In this document: positions 1-5,055 of the stretch, one piece after another | How positions within the stretch are numbered: position 1 is the stretch's first letter | Layout of the letters: each line of letters opens with the position of its first letter | Assembly (NCBI GenBank): GCA_040392805.1 | Contig: JBEBVI010000338.1 | Location: 1 to 5,079, forward strand | Reading direction: 5' to 3' | Length of the DNA: 5,079 nucleotides | Origin: Taibaiella helvus_B | GTDB lineage: Bacteria > Bacteroidota > Bacteroidia > Chitinophagales > Chitinophagaceae | Translations under genes and position numbers: made by a program | The notes under the pieces: model-generated | The model's input: only the letters and a program-made list of their open reading frames with translations | Databases searched by the model: none | Told to the model about the DNA's origin: nothing

Positions 1-89
1 TCTGAATATCACTATAACAACACATGTGCAGAATTATAAAAGTACCGTCAGTACAATAGTGGGACAATGGACTTTACACTCTTCAACAA

Positions 90-97
90 CAAATATA
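90..97 (-). promoter_or_regulatory. Possible -7 promoter box for a minus-strand gene off the left edge
   Basis: Read on the minus strand, this octamer is TATATTTG, a full match to the Bacteroidota -7 consensus TAnnTTTG. It lies just beyond the terminator of the neighbouring minus-strand lipoprotein gene, where a next promoter would be expected. An ATG at 26-24 opens a frame that runs out of the window without a stop (MCCYSDIQ...), about 60 nt downstream. No TTG -33 element lies at the usual spacing, and eight codons are too few to judge the frame. The call rests on one short motif plus its position. Confidence 0.3.
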
Positions 98-137
98 AGT
101 TGTCTATTTCTAAATCCTGTTTAAAACAACAAATTAA

Positions 138-170
138 AAAGCGGTTGCAGCCGTTACGCCCAACCGCTTT
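138..170 (-). terminator. Rho-independent terminator of the lipoprotein gene
   Basis: Two perfect 10-base arms, AAAGCGGTTG at 138-147 and CAACCGCTTT at 161-170, enclose a 13-nt loop. On the minus strand the stem ends in CCGCTTTTTAATTTG, a usable U-tract. On the plus strand the stem is followed by ACACG, so termination should mainly act leftward. It begins about 70 nt after the stop codon of the minus-strand lipoprotein gene, as expected for the end of a single-gene transcript. Confidence 0.8.
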
Positions 171-239
171 ACACGTATTAAAACCGGGAATCCCACCGGA
201 ATAGTTGATATAGATTAGCGGGATATCTGATTTTTCTGT

Positions 240-692
240 TTACTTTCTACTGTCAAACCTGCTCTTTTGCTCCTGCTTTTTCTCTTCAGAGATGGTATTT
301 GAGCTATTCTGACGACTTTCAAATTTTTCTTTTTGTGCAGATTTAGGTGGTTCTGCCACTTTAGGTTCTTCTTTTGGTGTAGTATTGTTGGTTTGTTTGG
401 GTTTAGATGTACTTGTTTTCTTGGTAACACTCGCTGCACCGGCTTTTTTCCCGGCATTTAATAAAGAATCGGCTACCCGTATGGAATCGGCTCTACGTGC
501 TTCCTCTGCGGCATGGGCTGCAATAATGGAATCGTTTTCCGCCTTAATGGCATTTGCTGCAGAATCGGCTTTAGCCTTTGTGATCGAATCTAATTGTTCC
601 TGGGTGTAAGTGCCTTCGTTATTGCCCCCTCCGGTACACGCTGCAAAAGTTACTGCAGACGCAGCGGCTAAAATTAAGAGTCTTTGTTTCAT
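240..692 (-). CDS. Small lipoprotein with an Asp-Ser-rich helical segment
   Basis: Encodes 150 residues. The N-terminus MKQRLLILAAASAVTFAAC is a lipoprotein signal peptide: basic start, hydrophobic core, and a lipobox FAAC with Cys19 as the predicted lipidated residue. The mature protein begins CTGGGNNEG, a Gly-rich tether. Residues ~30-80 are Ala/Asp/Ser/Lys-rich and predicted helical, with a repeated (L/A/N)DS motif at 34-36, 42-44, 53-55, 68-70 and 74-76. Residues ~82-150 are Lys/Thr/Pro/Glu-rich and probably disordered, ending in two similar tags, KFESRQ (123-128) and SRFDSRK (144-150). I chose ATG 692 because the longer reading from TTG at 749 would put the -7 box inside the gene and add a tail ahead of a perfect signal peptide. 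It has its own promoter and terminator. The probable location is the periplasmic face of a membrane; the function is unknown. Such sequences often match others only through composition, so similarity searches need care. Confidence 0.85.
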   Translation of the reverse strand: MKQRLLILAAASAVTFAACTGGGNNEGTYTQEQLDSITKAKADSAANAIKAENDSIIAAHAAEEARRADSIRVADSLLNAGKKAGAASVTKKTSTSKPKQTNNTTPKEEPKVAEPPKSAQKEKFESRQNSSNTISEEKKQEQKSRFDSRK

Positions 693-734
693 AAGCTGTT
701 GTTTTGCTTTATTTTTCTTTGTATTTTGTGTTTG

Positions 735-765
735 CAAAAATAATACCAATTATCTGTCTGTTCAA
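735..765 (-). promoter_or_regulatory. Promoter of the lipoprotein gene (-33/-7 type)
   Basis: On the minus strand the -7 box is TATTTTTG (742-735), matching TAnnTTTG. A TTG -33 element lies at 765-763 with a 20-bp spacer, within the range reported for Bacteroidota primary-sigma promoters. Transcription should begin near 728-730, giving a leader of about 37 nt. The DNA upstream (788-832) is almost entirely A/T with long A and T runs, which may act as an UP-like or curved activating region; that role is inference. Confidence 0.65.
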
Positions 766-931
766 ATAACAGATAGCCAGTTTGGCGTTAAATTTAAAAA
801 AATTTATTTTATAAAAAATATTTTTATTCTGATCTGAGTAACCTACCTCAATTTTCGGGGCAAAGCATATATGTGGATCCATGCATAAAACTACTCCGGT
901 GAGGCGCATACTTCCGTTAGCCTGTTTTGCC

Positions 932-1037
932 GGAATGCATCCCTGATTGCCGCAAACAAGTGTCCTGTATCACATACTTAAACTTATTGTTTTTAAGACG
1001 TCCGGCAGGTTTGAATGCTCATAACCGCAGGCACCTG
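932..1037. repeat. Diverged direct repeat, copy A
   Basis: Aligns almost without gaps to copy B about 474 bp downstream. Shared blocks include CGCAAACAA, the exact 16-mer CATACTTAAACTTATT (973-988 here) and TAACCGCAGG (1022-1031), all in the same order and at nearly constant offset. Between the blocks the copies differ at many positions, so the duplication is old or the element is a degenerate family. At 1001-1009 copy A carries TCCGGCAGG, the exact reverse complement of the 9-mer at the matching position of copy B. Confidence 0.7.
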
Positions 1038-1063
1038 TAATACCGGGAGCAAAAGGATAGTAA

Positions 1064-1243
1064 AAAAACAAAGGTTCGCCGGGTTTAACAACACTTCCCG
1101 CTGGTTATACGATCAGACCATATGGAAATACTTTTAAACCCACCGGTTTTGTTGCTGTGCTGTTGGGAATAGCAGCATTTCCGGACAGTTATGCGGCAAA
1201 GCCGCCTGGTCATGGCTTTGTTCCGGGCGGCGTCATTACATAA
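1064..1243 (+). pseudogene. Startless open frame, possible relic of a FISUMP-like domain
   Basis: This frame runs 59 codons between stop codons (TAG TAA at 1058-1063 and TAA at 1241-1243) and contains no Met. The segment GLTTLPAGYTIRPYGNTF, followed by TGFVAVL and later DSYAA, recalls the pattern GF.A.PAGYR..YG.F...GF.A..W seen in the Fib_succ_major (FISUMP) domain of Bacteroidota surface proteins. The hallmark WSS(T/S) motif is not present. A second frame covering 1158-1340 has stretches such as AWSWLCSG, so a frameshifted relic is conceivable. The resemblance is from memory, weak and short; it could be chance in a GC-rich stretch. If real, the gene is dead. Confidence 0.2.
1193..1205. other. 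Small perfect hairpin GCGGC-AAA-GCCGC
   Basis: A five-base-pair, all-G/C stem with a three-base loop. It has no U-tract on either strand and no adjacent gene, so it is not a terminator. No function can be assigned. Confidence 0.3.
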
Positions 1244-1405
1244 CCGGCAGGAAGTATGCCGGAGCCGGGCAGGTTTATTGCGTATCTTCCGGACGTCGAC
1301 CCGTTTCTATCCGGCACAGGACTGAAGAAGTACGGCAGCACTGGCGATAAGTACGGGGGAACAGGTCAAAAATTAAATTCAGAATTCGGAAGTAAAAATT
1401 CGAAA

Positions 1406-1513
1406 GGGATACATCCCCATTTGTCGCAAACAAATATTCTATATCTCATACTTAAACTTATTTCTTAGGGAAGCCTGCCGGACTTCAGTGTTCGTAACCG
1501 CAGGTACAACCTG
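1406..1513. repeat. Diverged direct repeat, copy B
   Basis: Second copy of the element at 932-1037. The exact 16-mer lies at 1447-1462 and TAACCGCAGG at 1495-1504. CCTGCCGGA at 1474-1482 is the reverse complement of the 9-mer at the equivalent place in copy A. The end of this copy forms a perfect six-pair hairpin, GCAGGT-ACA-ACCTGC (1500-1514), which copy A has largely lost. Sequence beyond the two copies does not align obviously, so the repeat unit appears to be only about 107 bp. Confidence 0.7.
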
Positions 1514-1679
1514 CAGCTGATAAGCACTATATCGCTCAATCCCGGGGTTGAACCCTGTTAGATGTCATCCCATGAGATGTTCACTATTTAACAGTTATAC
1601 CGTTTTGCAGTAAACATTTTCATTTGAGGTCAATCCTGCCATGTCCTAAAGCTCATGATCACCTGTTTTATTAGCTGTT

Positions 1680-1700
1680 CAAGCCTTTTCAGGCTTGTTT
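1680..1700 (+). terminator. Orphan terminator-like hairpin upstream of pgk
   Basis: CAAGCCT (1680-1686) and AGGCTTG (1691-1697) form a perfect seven-pair stem with a four-base loop, followed on the plus strand by TTTCTT. The shape suits a short intrinsic terminator reading rightward. No gene is visible upstream on the plus strand, so it may be left from a lost gene or may insulate pgk from upstream transcription. On the minus strand the loop would be GAAA, a stable GNRA-type tetraloop, but no U-tract follows there. Confidence 0.4.
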
Positions 1701-1845
1701 CTTAGGCGCCTGCTTTTTCCGCGGGTTTCACTCGTGGTTATTCATATATATGATTTTATAGTTTAATCCTGAAAATCGAATACGCACGATATTCCGGGAT
1801 GCCCCCCTTTTGACTTAACACGAACCATCTCCGCTACCTTTTCCC

Positions 1846-1853
1846 TACTTTTG
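1846..1853 (+). promoter_or_regulatory. -7 promoter box of pgk
   Basis: TACTTTTG matches TAnnTTTG exactly and lies 33 bp before the pgk start, giving an expected start of transcription near 1859 and a leader of about 28 nt. No TTG is present 19-21 bp upstream; the nearest (1810-1812) is 33 bp away, so the -33 element is weak or absent. The leader has no clear Shine-Dalgarno sequence, only an A-rich AAAAGAA. Confidence 0.6.
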
Positions 1854-1886
1854 CAGGCAAAATTCCTTAAAAGAACGATCATAATC

Positions 1887-3098
1887 ATGGTGACATTTGA
1901 ACAGTACAACTTTAATAATGAAAAAGCATTGATCCGCGTCGATTTTAATGTACCTATCAAAAATGGAAAGATAACGGATGATACCCGTATACGTGCTGCT
2001 ACCGGCACCATTAATAAAGTCCTCGAAGATGGGGGAAGCGTGATACTGATGAGCCACTGGGGAAGGCCCTTGAAAGATATGGAGCGAAAACCGGAGTTGA
2101 AGAAAGAAGATTTTTCACTGACCCGGATCGTTGCTCACCTGAGCAGTGTTTTGGGAAGGCCGGTATTATTCGCAGACGATTGTATTGGCGAAGATGCGGT
2201 AGAAAAGGCAAAAACATTACAACCCGGCCAGGTATTGCTACTGGAAAATTTACGTTACTATAAGGAGGAAGAAAAGGGAGATCCGGATTTTGCGCAGAAG
2301 CTGGCTGCTTTAGGTACGGTATATGTGAATGATGCCTTCGGTACGGCACACCGGGCTCATGCGTCAACAGCTGTTATCGCACAGTTTTTCCCCGGCGATA
2401 AAAAGATGTTTGGCTTACTGATGGAAAAAGAAGTGAAGGCCGCTGAAAAAGTACTGCACCAGACAGAAAAACCTTTTGTCGCTATTATAGGCGGCGCCAA
2501 GGTATCCGACAAGATCCTTATCATAGAAAACCTGTTAGACCGGGCAACGGATATTATTATCGGCGGAGGCATGGCTTATACCTTTATTAAAGCGATGGGT
2601 GGCCGTATAGGTGACTCTCTCTGCGAGGATGATCGCTTAGAGATGGCTAATGGATTGCTGTCATTGGCCAAAGAAAAAGGTGTAACGATACATCTGCCGA
2701 AGGACAGCATAATTGCGGACCGTTTTGCCGATGATGCACAAACTTCTGTAGCCGACAACTTTAATATACCGGACGGATGGATGGGACTGGATATAGGTGA
2801 GGCGAGCATTGCCCTTTTCGGGAAAGTGATCCGGGAGGCCAAGACCATTTTATGGAACGGACCGATGGGGGTATTTGAGATGGAAAAATTCCAGAACGGC
2901 ACAAAAGCCATAGCGGAAGCGGTAGCAGCAGCAACTGCCCGGGGAGCTTATAGCTTAGTTGGGGGAGGCGACAGTGTTTCGGCTGTTAATAAATTTAACC
3001 TTACTGATAAAGTAAGTTATGTATCTACTGGTGGCGGGGCTTTGCTGGAATATTTTGAAGGAAAAGAGCTGCCCGGGATAGCAGCAATTAAGAAATAA
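1887..3098 (+). CDS. pgk: Phosphoglycerate kinase
   Basis: Cytoplasmic glycolytic enzyme that interconverts 1,3-bisphosphoglycerate plus ADP with 3-phosphoglycerate plus ATP. The 403 residues fit the usual ~390-420. Family motifs appear in order: RVDFNVP (17-23), the substrate-binding DDTRIRAA (31-38), MSHWGRP (55-61), LENLRYYKEEE (119-129), NDAFGTAHRAHAS (148-160), GGAKVSDK (202-209), GGGMAYTF (226-233), the nucleotide-site WNGPMGVFE (323-331), GGGDSVSAV (359-367) and STGGGALLE (380-388). Small departures from the commonest forms are Trp in SHWGRP (often Leu) and Ser in GGGDS (often Thr); neither suggests loss of function. I chose ATG 1887 because MVTFEQYNF leads into the conserved beta strand, whereas the alternative TTG at 1851 lies inside the promoter box. 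It appears to be a single-gene unit: the next gene is on the opposite strand and no other glycolytic gene is adjacent. Confidence 0.98.
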   Translation: MVTFEQYNFNNEKALIRVDFNVPIKNGKITDDTRIRAATGTINKVLEDGGSVILMSHWGRPLKDMERKPELKKEDFSLTRIVAHLSSVLGRPVLFADDCIGEDAVEKAKTLQPGQVLLLENLRYYKEEEKGDPDFAQKLAALGTVYVNDAFGTAHRAHASTAVIAQFFPGDKKMFGLLMEKEVKAAEKVLHQTEKPFVAIIGGAKVSDKILIIENLLDRATDIIIGGGMAYTFIKAMGGRIGDSLCEDDRLEMANGLLSLAKEKGVTIHLPKDSIIADRFADDAQTSVADNFNIPDGWMGLDIGEASIALFGKVIREAKTILWNGPMGVFEMEKFQNGTKAIAEAVAAATARGAYSLVGGGDSVSAVNKFNLTDKVSYVSTGGGALLEYFEGKELPGIAAIKK

Positions 3099-3133
3099 GA
3101 AGTCCGAAATGGATGTATAGGCGGAAAGGGTAG

Positions 3134-3208
3134 TGGGGAAATGTAATCTTTACTTATTTTTATTGTGTATAATATAACAATAAGCATAATGTCAAAATAA
3201 TTTCCCCA
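3134..3208. repeat. Nested inverted repeat downstream of pgk
   Basis: Outer arms TGGGGAAAT (3134-3142) and ATTTCCCCA (3200-3208) are perfect reverse complements. Inside is a second perfect stem, TTATTGT (3160-3166) with ACAATAA (3177-3183), around an A/T loop. It begins 35 bp after the pgk stop, between pgk and the oppositely oriented 40-residue gene. It could fold as a two-tier structure that stops or protects both transcripts. There is no proper U-tract after the outer arms on either strand, so an ordinary intrinsic terminator is uncertain. A small non-autonomous element is another possibility, but I see no clear target-site duplication. Confidence 0.5.
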
Positions 3209-3292
3209 ACTCCTGTTGTGCCTTTCTTTGACTGTGCCCGGGATTTACCAGGTGGGAACAACTTCCAGGATGCAGGGATAGATTGGGTTTCA

Positions 3293-3328
3293 CGCAACGA
3301 TCGCAACGAATAACAACGATCGCAACGA
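3293..3328. repeat. Short direct repeats of CAACGATCGCAACGA
   Basis: The 15-mer CAACGATCGCAACGA occurs exactly at 3295-3309 and again at 3314-3328, with a 19-bp period. The core CGCAACGA occurs three times (3293, 3302, 3321). Each 15-mer contains CGATCG. The cluster lies just beyond the stop codon of the 40-residue minus-strand gene. Replication slippage in low-complexity DNA is the simplest origin. Confidence 0.8.
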
Positions 3329-3329
3329 T

Positions 3330-3354
3330 ACGCTCCATTTTCCACGCTCCATTT
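3330..3354. repeat. Tandem ACGCTCCATTT pair
   Basis: ACGCTCCATTT occurs at 3330-3340 and 3344-3354, with a 14-bp period and a TCC link. It directly adjoins the CAACGATCG repeats, and its last bases overlap the stop codon (3353-3355, minus strand) of the 40-residue gene. The C-terminal end of that gene may therefore have been reshaped by repeat expansion. Confidence 0.75.
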
Positions 3355-3475
3355 AGCATCCGGTCTGCCCCAGCAGCCAATACACCAATATAAACACGAG
3401 GATAGTACCTAAACAGCCGCCGCCCCATTTCCATGCTGCCGCTCCGGCAAGAATCGTTTTTAACCAGTTGTTCAT
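3353..3475 (-). CDS. 40-residue Trp/Gly-rich single-pass membrane protein
   Basis: Starts at ATG 3475-3473 and ends at TAA 3355-3353. It begins MNNWLKTILAGAAAWKWGGG, and residues ~21-36 (CLGTILVFILVYWLLG) form one hydrophobic membrane segment; the tail is QTGC. The composition is unlike random sequence: four Trp, a Gly triplet before the membrane segment, and Lys residues only on the N-terminal side, suggesting that end faces the cytoplasm. I recall similar short Trp/Gly-rich hypothetical proteins in Chitinophagaceae, but cannot verify this here. The leader is A-rich (AAAAAAGAAATACGT), which suits initiation in this phylum. I found no TAnnTTTG box nearby on this strand. It is convergent with pgk. 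Function unknown. It was judged real on composition and topology rather than length. Confidence 0.65.
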   Translation of the reverse strand: MNNWLKTILAGAAAWKWGGGCLGTILVFILVYWLLGQTGC

Positions 3476-3660
3476 ACGTATTTCTTTTTTGAATGAATAG
3501 AGATATGTCGGCTTACTAACATTAAAATCTGTTCATTAGTTCATTGTTGTATAAAGGAATAGAATGGAAGTTCTATAAAGAAGGAGAATAAAAATCTGTT
3601 TTATTTACCAACTTTCCGGGTATTTGTTCCCGTCTTTAGGTTTAAAAAAAATAACAGCCA

Positions 3661-3668
3661 TATGTTTG
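3661..3668 (+). promoter_or_regulatory. Possible -7 box with no established gene
   Basis: TATGTTTG matches TAnnTTTG. No TTG lies at the usual -33 distance; TTG at 3624-3626 is too far upstream. Transcription would begin near 3674, just before a 28-codon open frame at 3684-3770, or would give a ~200-nt leader for the T9SS-cargo gene. In A/T-rich DNA one such octamer is easily met by chance. Confidence 0.3.
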
Positions 3669-3850
3669 TCGGTATCATAATAGATGTATCTTTACCAGCA
3701 CTCTAATAAAATAGAATGTATATTGGTTTTTTGTTTATGTGATTGCTGGAATTGTTTAACCGGCCAATAGATTGTTATAGATTAAATAATCAAATTGATA
3801 AAAAAATAAAAATCTGATTTAAATTACATTCCTTTTTTTATCTCAAACCT

Positions 3851-3858
3851 TATATTTG
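3851..3858 (+). promoter_or_regulatory. -7 promoter box of the T9SS-cargo gene
   Basis: TATATTTG is a perfect TAnnTTTG box only 14 bp before the start codon. With initiation a few bases past the box, the leader would be only about 9-10 nt (AAAAAAGAAAGC). No TTG lies at the normal -33 distance. The surrounding 3795-3850 is nearly all A/T. Confidence 0.6.
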
Positions 3859-3872
3859 TCAAAAAAGAAAGC

Positions 3873-4913
3873 ATGCATATAGTATCCAGAATTGTATCGG
3901 TTATTCTTGTTTTTTGTTGTATTAGTCCGGTATTGCGCGCTCAGAATCCAACGATTGTTAATGGAGATGGTTCCGCATTTGTAGGAAAGTATTGTTATGA
4001 CAGCACCAATTATGAGATCAGAATCAGCACTAATGCAGATGGCAGATTTGACGGCTGTGGTGTCTTCCAGAGAAATGGCAGGTGGTATATTAATCCTATC
4101 GCAGCAACTGTAGGCGTAACCGTTTTCCCTTATCAGTGTAACCTTACCTATACTATTGCAGCAGATAATCGAAAAATCACTAAGACTATCCTGATATACA
4201 AACCTGTAATTATATATCCTCCATTGGAAGATACCGTTACCTGCAATGGGCATTTTGAACTATATGCGACAACTTTATATGCCGGTGCATACGACTATAA
4301 GTGGTTCCCTGTAGGATTTTTAGAGCGGCCGGATACATCTGTTACGAAAGGGTTTATACAAAAGACCCAAAAGTTCACAATAATAGCTAAGGACGTAACC
4401 GCACCCTGTGAGGGCAGGGACTCTTTAATAGTTCATTATATACCACTACCTAAGCCGGAGATACAAGCTATATCTATGGACGGGCATACACTAAGTACCA
4501 AAGAAACTTATGACTCTTACCAATGGCTATTTAACGGACAGAAAATACACGGTGCTGAAAGCGCATTCCTGTTAGCTAAAGAGGACGGCTCCTATCAGGT
4601 AATAGTAGGCAATGAAGTCGGCTGTACAGATACCTCTGATGTTTACACCATCGAAACAGTTTCCATAAATGGCGATATGTCTAATGCGGTACGGAGCATA
4701 GCTATATATCCTAATCCCGCTACGGACATCATTAATGTAGAAGGCAATGGAGAAGTTAATTTATCTATAGCAGGTATAGACGGCAGGATACTAAAGCAGC
4801 AATCAGGACTAAGATATATTTCTACTGCCGGATTACCCGGAGGTCTGTACCTATTACACATTAATGGTAAGGACGGTACACCTATCCAGGTAGTGAAATT
4901 TCAGAAGCTATAA
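3873..4913 (+). CDS. Secreted Ig/PKD-like protein with T9SS type A sorting domain
   Basis: Encodes 346 residues. Residues 1-23 are a Sec signal peptide (hydrophobic VSRIVSVILVFCCISPVL, likely cleaved at LRA|QNP). Residues ~28-110 form a first beta domain whose pattern GRFDGCGVF...INPIAATVGVTVF recalls repeats in Bacteroidota adhesin-like proteins (aGGtFsG.GV...F.P..aGvG). Residues ~112-190 are a PKD/Ig-like domain (DTVTCNG, YKWFP, FTIIAKD); Cys124 and Cys179 may pair. Residues ~193-262 are a third Ig-like unit (YDSYQWLFNG, GSYQVIVGNEVGC). Residues ~272-346 match a type A T9SS sorting domain (TIGR04183 family): IAIYPNPATDIINVEG, GIDGRIL, LPGGLYLLHI and final VVKFQKL. It should cross the inner membrane by Sec, the outer membrane by T9SS, and be released or surface-attached. 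There is no catalytic domain, so a binding, adhesive or structural role is likely; the ligand is unknown. Domain edges are approximate. Confidence 0.92.
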   Translation: MHIVSRIVSVILVFCCISPVLRAQNPTIVNGDGSAFVGKYCYDSTNYEIRISTNADGRFDGCGVFQRNGRWYINPIAATVGVTVFPYQCNLTYTIAADNRKITKTILIYKPVIIYPPLEDTVTCNGHFELYATTLYAGAYDYKWFPVGFLERPDTSVTKGFIQKTQKFTIIAKDVTAPCEGRDSLIVHYIPLPKPEIQAISMDGHTLSTKETYDSYQWLFNGQKIHGAESAFLLAKEDGSYQVIVGNEVGCTDTSDVYTIETVSINGDMSNAVRSIAIYPNPATDIINVEGNGEVNLSIAGIDGRILKQQSGLRYISTAGLPGGLYLLHINGKDGTPIQVVKFQKL

Positions 4914-5055
4914 TGCAGCAGGCAACACATACTGATATAAACGATTTTAAAGGGCATTGCAGCCTCTATTTATTTCCATCTATGTATGAATTTCCTATGG
5001 ATGCCATTGTACACAAAAATTCTAAAAAGCTTTAAAATTACAAACATCAGATAAC

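Larger units (their letters stand above)
838..1845. other. Long gene-free spacer with decayed-looking sequence
   Basis: About 1 kb with no frame I can support as a live gene. It is visibly more GC-rich than the AT-rich spacers elsewhere in the window. It is scattered with stop codons, and the longest frames have no promoter box or plausible start context. Recognisable contents are a pair of diverged direct repeats (932-1037 and 1406-1513), a startless 59-codon frame (1064-1243), small perfect hairpins at 1193-1205 and 1500-1514, and a terminator-like hairpin at 1680-1697. The simplest reading is the eroded remains of former coding or repetitive DNA between the lipoprotein gene and pgk. An unrecognised structured RNA cannot be excluded. 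Confidence 0.5.
3476..3860. other. AT-rich spacer before the T9SS-cargo gene
   Basis: About 385 bp between two divergently oriented genes, strongly A/T-rich. It holds the octamer AAAATCTG three times on the plus strand (3524-3531, 3591-3598, 3809-3816) at irregular spacing, a small TAGAA...TTCTA hairpin near 3560-3575, a possible -7 box at 3661-3668 and the real promoter box of the downstream gene. AAGGAG at 3581-3586 has no start codon at a usable distance. No convincing protein gene is present, apart from a speculative 28-codon frame at 3684-3770. Confidence 0.5.

Noticed and set aside
385..609. Plus-strand frame opposite the lipoprotein gene
   Set aside because: Antisense shadow of the Ala/Ser/Asp-rich coding sequence; no promoter and no independent features.
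693..749. Longer N-terminus for the lipoprotein from TTG at 749
   Set aside because: It would contain the -7 box and place 19 polar residues ahead of a well-formed lipoprotein signal peptide.
709..909. 66-codon minus-strand frame starting MRLTGVV
   Set aside because: It runs through the lipoprotein promoter and the A/T tract, giving low-complexity Lys/Asn/Phe/Ile sequence typical of chance translation.
1256..1468. 70-codon plus-strand frame starting MPEPGRF
   Set aside because: No promoter box, no recognisable domain, and it ends inside the diverged repeat. The minus strand of the same GC-rich stretch is also open over most of it.
1544..1555. GGGGTTGAACCC resembling a tRNA T-arm
   Set aside because: The palindrome leaves a one-base centre rather than a seven-base loop, and no acceptor, D or anticodon arms can be placed around it.
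1810..1815. TTGACT resembling an E. coli-type -35 box
   Set aside because: No TATAAT-like box follows at 16-18 bp, and this phylum uses TTG/TAnnTTTG promoters; the -7 box at 1846 explains pgk better.
1851..1886. Longer N-terminus for pgk from TTG at 1851
   Set aside because: The TTG is the end of the TACTTTTG promoter box, and the 12 added residues lie before the normal family start.
3192..3434. 80-codon minus-strand frame overlapping the 40-residue gene
   Set aside because: It is in another frame, starts inside the small gene and reads through the tandem repeats; the 40-residue frame has far better protein features.
3581..3586. AAGGAG resembling a Shine-Dalgarno sequence
   Set aside because: No ATG, GTG or TTG follows within a usable distance, and the other genes here do not use such a motif.
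3524..3816. AAAATCTG present three times before the T9SS-cargo gene
   Set aside because: Irregular spacing and A/T-rich surroundings make chance occurrence likely; no palindrome or pairing suggests an operator.
3843..4253. 136-codon minus-strand frame opposite the T9SS-cargo gene
   Set aside because: Antisense shadow; the plus frame has a signal peptide, Ig-like pattern and sorting domain, and this one has none.
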